From Streptomyces barringtoniae (GTDB lineage: Bacteria; Actinomycetota; Actinomycetes; Streptomycetales; Streptomycetaceae), in assembly GCF_020819595.1 (NCBI RefSeq), contig NZ_JAJHNP010000030.1, positions 30,002 to 94,001 on the forward strand: a stretch of 64,000 bases of DNA, in the 5' to 3' direction. The position numbers were made by a program, and so were the translations under genes. This document shows positions 59,606 through 64,000 of the stretch, in pieces (the first letter of the stretch is position 1; every line of letters begins with the position of its first letter). Under the pieces are notes generated by a model. That model was given only the letters and a program-made list of their open reading frames with translations. It ran no database searches and was not told the origin of the DNA.

Positions 59606-61414
59606 ATGAGTAGGGGCGGACGCCACGTCTACAGCGCGCTCTCCGTGCTCGCGGCCGGAGCACTGGTGCTCACCGGCTGCAGCAAGGGCGGCAGCGACAC
59701 GGGCACCAACGACAAGAAGGACCAGCAGGACGCCAAGCGGCAGCAGGCGTCGATCAAGTTCGGCGGCACGGCGGACTCCACCGGCCCGGCGGCGCCCGTG
59801 CCCGGCGCCAAGTCCGGTGGCGCGATGGAGGTTTTGCAGCGGGACTCGTACGCGCACCTCGACCCGGGCCAGATCTACGTCTCCGACGAGGGTTCCCTCG
59901 CGACGCTGCTCCACAGAGGCCTCACGGGCTACAAGACCACCAGCAACGACGGCCACCAGCACGAGGTGGTCGGCGACCTCGCCACCGACTCCGGCACCAC
60001 CGCCGACGGCGGCAAGACCTGGAAGTACACGCTCAAGGACGGCATCAAGTTCCAGGACGGCACGCCGATCACGTCCAAGGACATCCGCTGGAGCATCGAG
60101 CGGCTCTTCGCGCCGTTCATCAACCAGGGCCCCACCTACGTCCAGCAGTGGCTCGCCGACACCTCCGGCGCCACCTACCGCAACCTCCTCAAGGACGGGC
60201 CGTACAAGGGCAAGCACCTGCCCAACTCCGTCCTGGAGACCCCGGACGACAAAACCATCGTCTTCCACTTCAAGAAGTCGCACCCCGACCTGCCCTACGC
60301 GCTGGCCATGGCCGGCTACGCGGTCGTCTCGCAGAAGGGCGACACCAAGGAGCGGTACGACAAGAACCCGGTGGTGACCGGCCCGTACAAGATCCAGTCG
60401 TTCAAGTCCGGCAAGTCGATGGTGCTGGTCAAGAACCCGAACTGGGACCCGAAGACGGACCCGATCCGGCACCAGTACGTGGACCAGTTCAACATCACGT
60501 TCAACCAGCAGTTCGAGACGTCCACCAAGTCCCTGCTCGCCGACAGCGGCGCGGACCAGGCCGGCATCAGCTTCAACAACCAGGTCGACGCGGGCAACCT
60601 CTCCCAGGTGCTCCATGACCCGAAGATGAAGGCCCGCACGGTCTCCGGCTACCAGCCGTACGTCGGCCAGATGAACATCAACATGAGCCACCCGGCCATG
60701 AAGGACAAGACGGTCCGCGAGGCCATCGCCTACGCCCTGCCGATCACCCCGTTCGTGCGCGCCTACGGCGGCAACGACGCCATGGAGGTCGCGGGCGGTC
60801 TCATCTCCCCGACCGTCTCCGGCTACGACGCCGCCTTCGACCCGTGGGGCAAGAAGAAGAACCCCGGCGGTGACCCGGCGAAGGCCAAGGCGCTGCTGCA
60901 GAAGGCCGGCAAGCTCAACATGAAGCTGACCTTCGGCTACATCAACACCCCCGAGGGCCAGCAGTACTCCACCGCCATGGCGGCGGGCCTGAAGAAGGCC
61001 GGCTTCGACGTCCAGCGCCAGGAGATCCCGGCCGAGACCTACTACGACCAGGTCTCCAAGCTGAACAACAACTACGACATCTTCCACACCGCGTGGGGCG
61101 CCGACTGGCCGTCCGCCTCCACCGTGCTCCCGCCGCTGTACGACGGCCGGGTGATCGCCGACGGCGCGCAGAACTACTCGCAGGTCAACGACCCGAAGAT
61201 CAACAGCGAGATCGACCGGATCAACACGATCACCGACCCGGTCAAGTCCGCGGCCGAGTGGGAGAAGCTCGACCAGTACATCGTCAAGGACGTCGTCAAC
61301 GTCGTCCCGACCGCGTACTACAAGCAGGTCCAGATCGCCGGTTCCAAGGTCGGCGGCCTCGTCTACGACGACGTGATCGGCGGCGTCGACCCGCGTCGCC
61401 TCTACATCAAGTAA
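59606..61414 (+). CDS. bldKB: BldK solute-binding lipoprotein BldKB
   Basis: A 602-residue binding lipoprotein that captures the peptide outside the membrane. The lipobox is LTGC (Cys25), after a signal peptide of the MSRGGRHVYSALSVLAAG type. SBP_bac_5 motifs follow: DPGQIYVSDEGSLATLLHRG, WKYTLKDGIKFQDGTPITSK and FHTAWGADWPSASTVLPPLY. ATG at 59606 was chosen; an ATG at 59588 has no room for a ribosome binding site. A perfect 18-bp hairpin follows the gene, probably favouring higher BldKB levels. Confidence 0.92.
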   Translation: MSRGGRHVYSALSVLAAGALVLTGCSKGGSDTGTNDKKDQQDAKRQQASIKFGGTADSTGPAAPVPGAKSGGAMEVLQRDSYAHLDPGQIYVSDEGSLATLLHRGLTGYKTTSNDGHQHEVVGDLATDSGTTADGGKTWKYTLKDGIKFQDGTPITSKDIRWSIERLFAPFINQGPTYVQQWLADTSGATYRNLLKDGPYKGKHLPNSVLETPDDKTIVFHFKKSHPDLPYALAMAGYAVVSQKGDTKERYDKNPVVTGPYKIQSFKSGKSMVLVKNPNWDPKTDPIRHQYVDQFNITFNQQFETSTKSLLADSGADQAGISFNNQVDAGNLSQVLHDPKMKARTVSGYQPYVGQMNINMSHPAMKDKTVREAIAYALPITPFVRAYGGNDAMEVAGGLISPTVSGYDAAFDPWGKKKNPGGDPAKAKALLQKAGKLNMKLTFGYINTPEGQQYSTAMAAGLKKAGFDVQRQEIPAETYYDQVSKLNNNYDIFHTAWGADWPSASTVLPPLYDGRVIADGAQNYSQVNDPKINSEIDRINTITDPVKSAAEWEKLDQYIVKDVVNVVPTAYYKQVQIAGSKVGGLVYDDVIGGVDPRRLYIK

Positions 61415-61425
61415 CCGTCCCCCGC

Positions 61426-61468
61426 CGGTACCCGGCGCGCCCGCACCGCACGGGCGCGCCGGGTACCG
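61426..61468 (+). promoter_or_regulatory. Intercistronic hairpin between bldKB and bldKC
   Basis: A perfect 18-bp stem (beginning CGGTACCCGGCGCGCC) with a 7-nt loop, no T-run, in the 87-nt gap. Such structures protect upstream mRNA or partly terminate, so that the binding protein is made in excess over the membrane subunits, as in malE-malF. Confidence 0.75.
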
Positions 61469-61501
61469 CCAAGGCCGCCGACGTCTGAGAGCTGCCCTGC
61501 C

Positions 61502-62482
61502 ATGCTGCGCTTCCTCGTCCGCCGGATCATCGGTGCCGTCGTCATTCTGTTCCTGCTGAGCATCGTCACGTTCGTGCTGTTCTTCGGGGTGCCCCGGGAC
61601 CCCGCGCTGATGATGTGCGGCAAGACCTGCAACCCGGACGCCATCGCGAACATCCACCATGTGCTCGGCCTGGACAAACCCATCACCGAGCAGTACTGGA
61701 TCTTCCTGCACAACCTCGTCATGGGCAGCAACCAGTTCGCCCAGGGTCCGTGCCCCGCCCCCTGCTTCGGCTACTCGTACCACACCAACGAGCAGGTCTG
61801 GGCCACCCTCATGGACCGGCTGCCCACCACCGTCTCCCTCACCCTGGGCGCGGCCGTGTGCTTCCTGTTCGTCGGCCTCGGCACCGGGCTGCTCGCCGCC
61901 TGGCGGCGCGGCACGCTGATCGACAAGGCGGCCACCGCGGGCGCCATGGTGATCAGCTCGCTGCAGATCTACTTCCTCGGCCCGCTGGCCCTGGCGATCC
62001 TCGTCTACCAGACCCACTGGTTCGACAAGCCCGACTACACCGACTTCACCCATGACCCCGTTTCCTGGTTCACCGGGCTGATCATCCCCTGGGTGATCCT
62101 CTCCACGATCTTCGCCGCGCAGTACACCCGTATGGCCCGGTCCTCGATGATCGAACAGCTCCAGGAGGAACACGTCCGCACCGCCCGCGCCAAGGGCATG
62201 TCCCGGGCCTACGTCTTCTTCCGCTACGCCTGGCGGGGCTCACTGATCCCGATCGTCACCATCTTCGGCATCGACCTCGGCTCGCTGTTCGGCGGCGCGA
62301 TCATCACCGAGTACACCTTCGGCCTGCCCGGCCTCGGCAACCTCGCCGTGCAGTCCGTGTTCTTCAGCGACCTGCCGCTGCTGCTCGGCGTGATGCTCTT
62401 CTCCGCCAGCATGATTCTGCTGTTCAACATCATCGTCGACGCCGCCTACGCCTTCATCGACCCGCGCGTGCGGCTGTCCTAG
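61502..62482 (+). CDS. bldKC: BldK oligopeptide permease, membrane subunit BldKC
   Basis: A 326-residue DppB-type permease: LRFLVRRIIGAVVILFLLSI opens it, an external loop with Cys-rich motifs (MMCGKTCNPD, GPCPAPCFGYSY) follows, and the EAA-like loop is RTARAKGMSRAYVFFRYAWR. It pairs with BldKA. The doubled Cys pairs in the external loop are more than usual for the family. Its stop codon is next to the bldKD ribosome binding site. Confidence 0.92.
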   Translation: MLRFLVRRIIGAVVILFLLSIVTFVLFFGVPRDPALMMCGKTCNPDAIANIHHVLGLDKPITEQYWIFLHNLVMGSNQFAQGPCPAPCFGYSYHTNEQVWATLMDRLPTTVSLTLGAAVCFLFVGLGTGLLAAWRRGTLIDKAATAGAMVISSLQIYFLGPLALAILVYQTHWFDKPDYTDFTHDPVSWFTGLIIPWVILSTIFAAQYTRMARSSMIEQLQEEHVRTARAKGMSRAYVFFRYAWRGSLIPIVTIFGIDLGSLFGGAIITEYTFGLPGLGNLAVQSVFFSDLPLLLGVMLFSASMILLFNIIVDAAYAFIDPRVRLS

Positions 62483-62492
62483 GAGCACTGTC

Positions 62493-63557
62493 GTGACCAC
62501 TCTGACCAAGGAGGCCGGTGCCCCGACCCCGGCCGGCACCGGTCCCCTGCTCTCGGTGCGGGACCTGCACGTCAGCTTCAAGACCGAGGACGGCGTCGTA
62601 CGGGCCGTGGACGGGCTCTCCTTCGACCTGGAGCGCGGCAGGACGCTCGGCATCGTGGGCGAGTCCGGCTCGGGGAAGTCGGTGACCAACCTGACCGTCC
62701 TCGGCCTGCACAACCCCATGTTCACCACCGTCGAGGGTGAAATCCTGCTGGACGGGCGGGAGTTGACCACGGCCCGCGAGTCCGAGCTGGAGAGGCTGCG
62801 CGGCAACAAGGTCGCCATGATCTTCCAGGACCCGCTCACCGCGCTCTCCCCGTACTACACCGTCGGCCGGCAGATCGCCGAGCCGTACATGAAGCACACC
62901 GGCGCCTCCAAGAAGCAGGCCTGGGAACGCGCCGTGGAGATGCTGGGCAAGGTCGGCATCCCGAATCCCAAGGAGCGGGCGAAGGACTACCCGCACCAGT
63001 TCTCCGGCGGTATGCGCCAGCGCGCGATGATCGCCATGGCGCTGGTCTGCGACCCCGACCTGCTGATCGCCGACGAGCCGACGACCGCCCTGGACGTCAC
63101 CGTCCAGGCGCAGATTCTGGACCTGCTCAAGGACCTGCAACAGGAGTTCGGATCCGGCATCATCTTCATCACCCACGACCTGGGGGTGATCGCCGACATG
63201 GCCGACGACATCATGGTGATGTACGCGGGCGGCGCGGTGGAGCGGGGCAGCACCGACGAGGTGCTGCGCGCGCCCCGGCACCCGTACACCTGGGGCCTGC
63301 TGAACTCGATGCCGCGCCTGGACTCCGACCTCGGCGCCCCGCTGTCCCCGATCCCCGGCGCCCCGCCCTCGCTGCTCAACCCGCCGTCCGGCTGCCGCTT
63401 CCACCCGCGCTGCGGTTTCCAGGAGCGGGTGGAGGGCACGGGGCGCTGTGTCCGCGAGCGCCCGCTGCTCGCTCCGGACCGGGCCTCCGCGTGCCATCTC
63501 ACGGAGGAACAGAAGCGGACCATCTTCATCGAAGAGATCAAGCCCCGTCTGGGCTAG
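62493..63557 (+). CDS. bldKD: BldK ATP-binding subunit BldKD
   Basis: A 354-residue ATPase powering peptide import. Walker A is GESGSGKSVTN, the signature is FSGGMRQRAMIAMAL, Walker B is DLLIADEPTTALD and the switch His is in ITHDLGV. The C-terminal oligo_HPY extension with CRFHPRCGFQ carries the cysteines typical of DppD/OppD proteins. GTG at 62493 follows AGGAG, which overlaps the bldKC stop. Confidence 0.94.
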   Translation: MTTLTKEAGAPTPAGTGPLLSVRDLHVSFKTEDGVVRAVDGLSFDLERGRTLGIVGESGSGKSVTNLTVLGLHNPMFTTVEGEILLDGRELTTARESELERLRGNKVAMIFQDPLTALSPYYTVGRQIAEPYMKHTGASKKQAWERAVEMLGKVGIPNPKERAKDYPHQFSGGMRQRAMIAMALVCDPDLLIADEPTTALDVTVQAQILDLLKDLQQEFGSGIIFITHDLGVIADMADDIMVMYAGGAVERGSTDEVLRAPRHPYTWGLLNSMPRLDSDLGAPLSPIPGAPPSLLNPPSGCRFHPRCGFQERVEGTGRCVRERPLLAPDRASACHLTEEQKRTIFIEEIKPRLG

Positions 63558-63593
63558 TCGCCAGTCGCCAGTTGTCCTAGGAGGACACCGTCA

Positions 63594-64000
63594 TGACCGA
63601 GGACATGGTCCTCCCGGCCCCGCGCGAGAAGAGCGCCGGCGCGGACGGAGAGCCGCTGCTGGAGGTCTCCGGACTGACCAAGCACTTCCCCGTCAAGGGC
63701 GGCTTTCCGATCCGCCGGACGATCGGCGCGGTGCAGGCCGTGGACGGCATCGACATCACCGTGCACGCGGGGGAGAGCTTCGGCCTGGTCGGTGAGTCGG
63801 GCTGCGGCAAGTCGACCACGGGCCGGCTGATCACCCGCCTGCTGGAGCCGACGAGCGGCACGATCACCTACCGCGGGCGGGACATCAGCCACGCCACCCG
63901 TAAGCAGCTCACCCCGATCCGCTCAGAGATCCAGATGATCTTCCAGGACCCGTACTCGTCGCTGAACCCGCGGCAGACGGTCGGCAAGATCATCTCCGGT
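63594..64000 (+). CDS. bldKE: BldK ATP-binding subunit BldKE (3' end outside window)
   Basis: The first 135 codons of a DppF/OppF-type ATPase: LLEVSGLTKHFPVKGGFPIR, Walker A GESGCGKSTTG and IQMIFQDPYSSLNPRQTVGK (Q-loop). The gene is cut by the right window edge before the signature. ATG follows AGGAGG by 8 nt, 36 nt after bldKD. It completes the bldKA-E order. Confidence 0.93.

Overview
The window is high-GC actinobacterial chromosome, almost certainly Streptomyces. The evidence is strong G/C bias at third codon positions, frequent GTG/TTG starts, GTGA/ATGA-coupled gene pairs, several probable leaderless promoters, WhiB, roadblock and SpoIIE-type regulators, and a complete-looking bldK oligopeptide-permease locus at the right edge. 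The gene order (ahpD-ahpC/oxyR, penicillin-binding protein, fumC-fumarase I, WhiB, glpX, xseBA, ispH, ppgK, ychF, sdh, typA, bldK) matches what I remember of the S. coelicolor core chromosome. No CRISPR array, tRNA, rRNA, insertion sequence or prophage was seen.

Left part (1-16.5 kb): the end of a PhoH-family gene; a secreted SLT-domain protein behind a 400-nt leader; a UPF0118 membrane protein; a 1338-residue secreted protein combining an SLT-like segment, a golvesin-like domain and an SGNH esterase; a SapA-like secreted protein; the peroxide-defence genes ahpCD with divergent oxyR; a DUF4388/roadblock/roadblock trio; and a PadR-ATPase-FtsX-type permease operon.

Middle (16.5-35 kb): an SPFH protein coupled to a small ribbon-helix-helix protein, a class A penicillin-binding protein, a GAF/PP2C/HATPase regulator, a DUF402 protein, two unrelated fumarases in tandem, a DUF1707 protein, a WhiB protein, fructose-bisphosphatase GlpX, a DUF4245 protein, a RutE-type nitroreductase, exonuclease VII (xseBA), ispH, polyphosphate glucokinase, a DUF6542 protein and ychF. 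Fumarases, GlpX, PpgK and the downstream succinate dehydrogenase make this stretch rich in central carbon metabolism.

Variable part (36-49.5 kb): a Tat-exported SMP-30 protein divergent from a MarR regulator across a perfect palindrome, two tandem serpins, probable gene remnants, a GntR/UTRA regulator, a SPOR-like small protein followed by decaying tandem repeats, a Nudix hydrolase, two HATPase/PP2C regulators, a coiled-coil membrane protein and a membrane-anchored glycosidase-like protein. As I recall the S. coelicolor map, the actinorhodin cluster sits between ychF and sdh; here that interval is only about 13 kb and has no polyketide genes.

Right part (49.5-64 kb): a hypothetical gene followed by sdhC-sdhA-sdhB (type 1 succinate dehydrogenase; SdhC carries a CH-x-C-x-H motif), an oligopeptide-binding lipoprotein with a charged low-complexity insert, typA, a short reading frame resembling a truncated lipoprotein start, and bldKA-bldKB-bldKC-bldKD-bldKE, with bldKE cut by the window edge. 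A perfect 18-bp hairpin lies between bldKB and bldKC.

All assignments come from reading motifs; no database search was run. Starts were moved from the longest frame when a ribosome binding site, family length or overlap argued for it.
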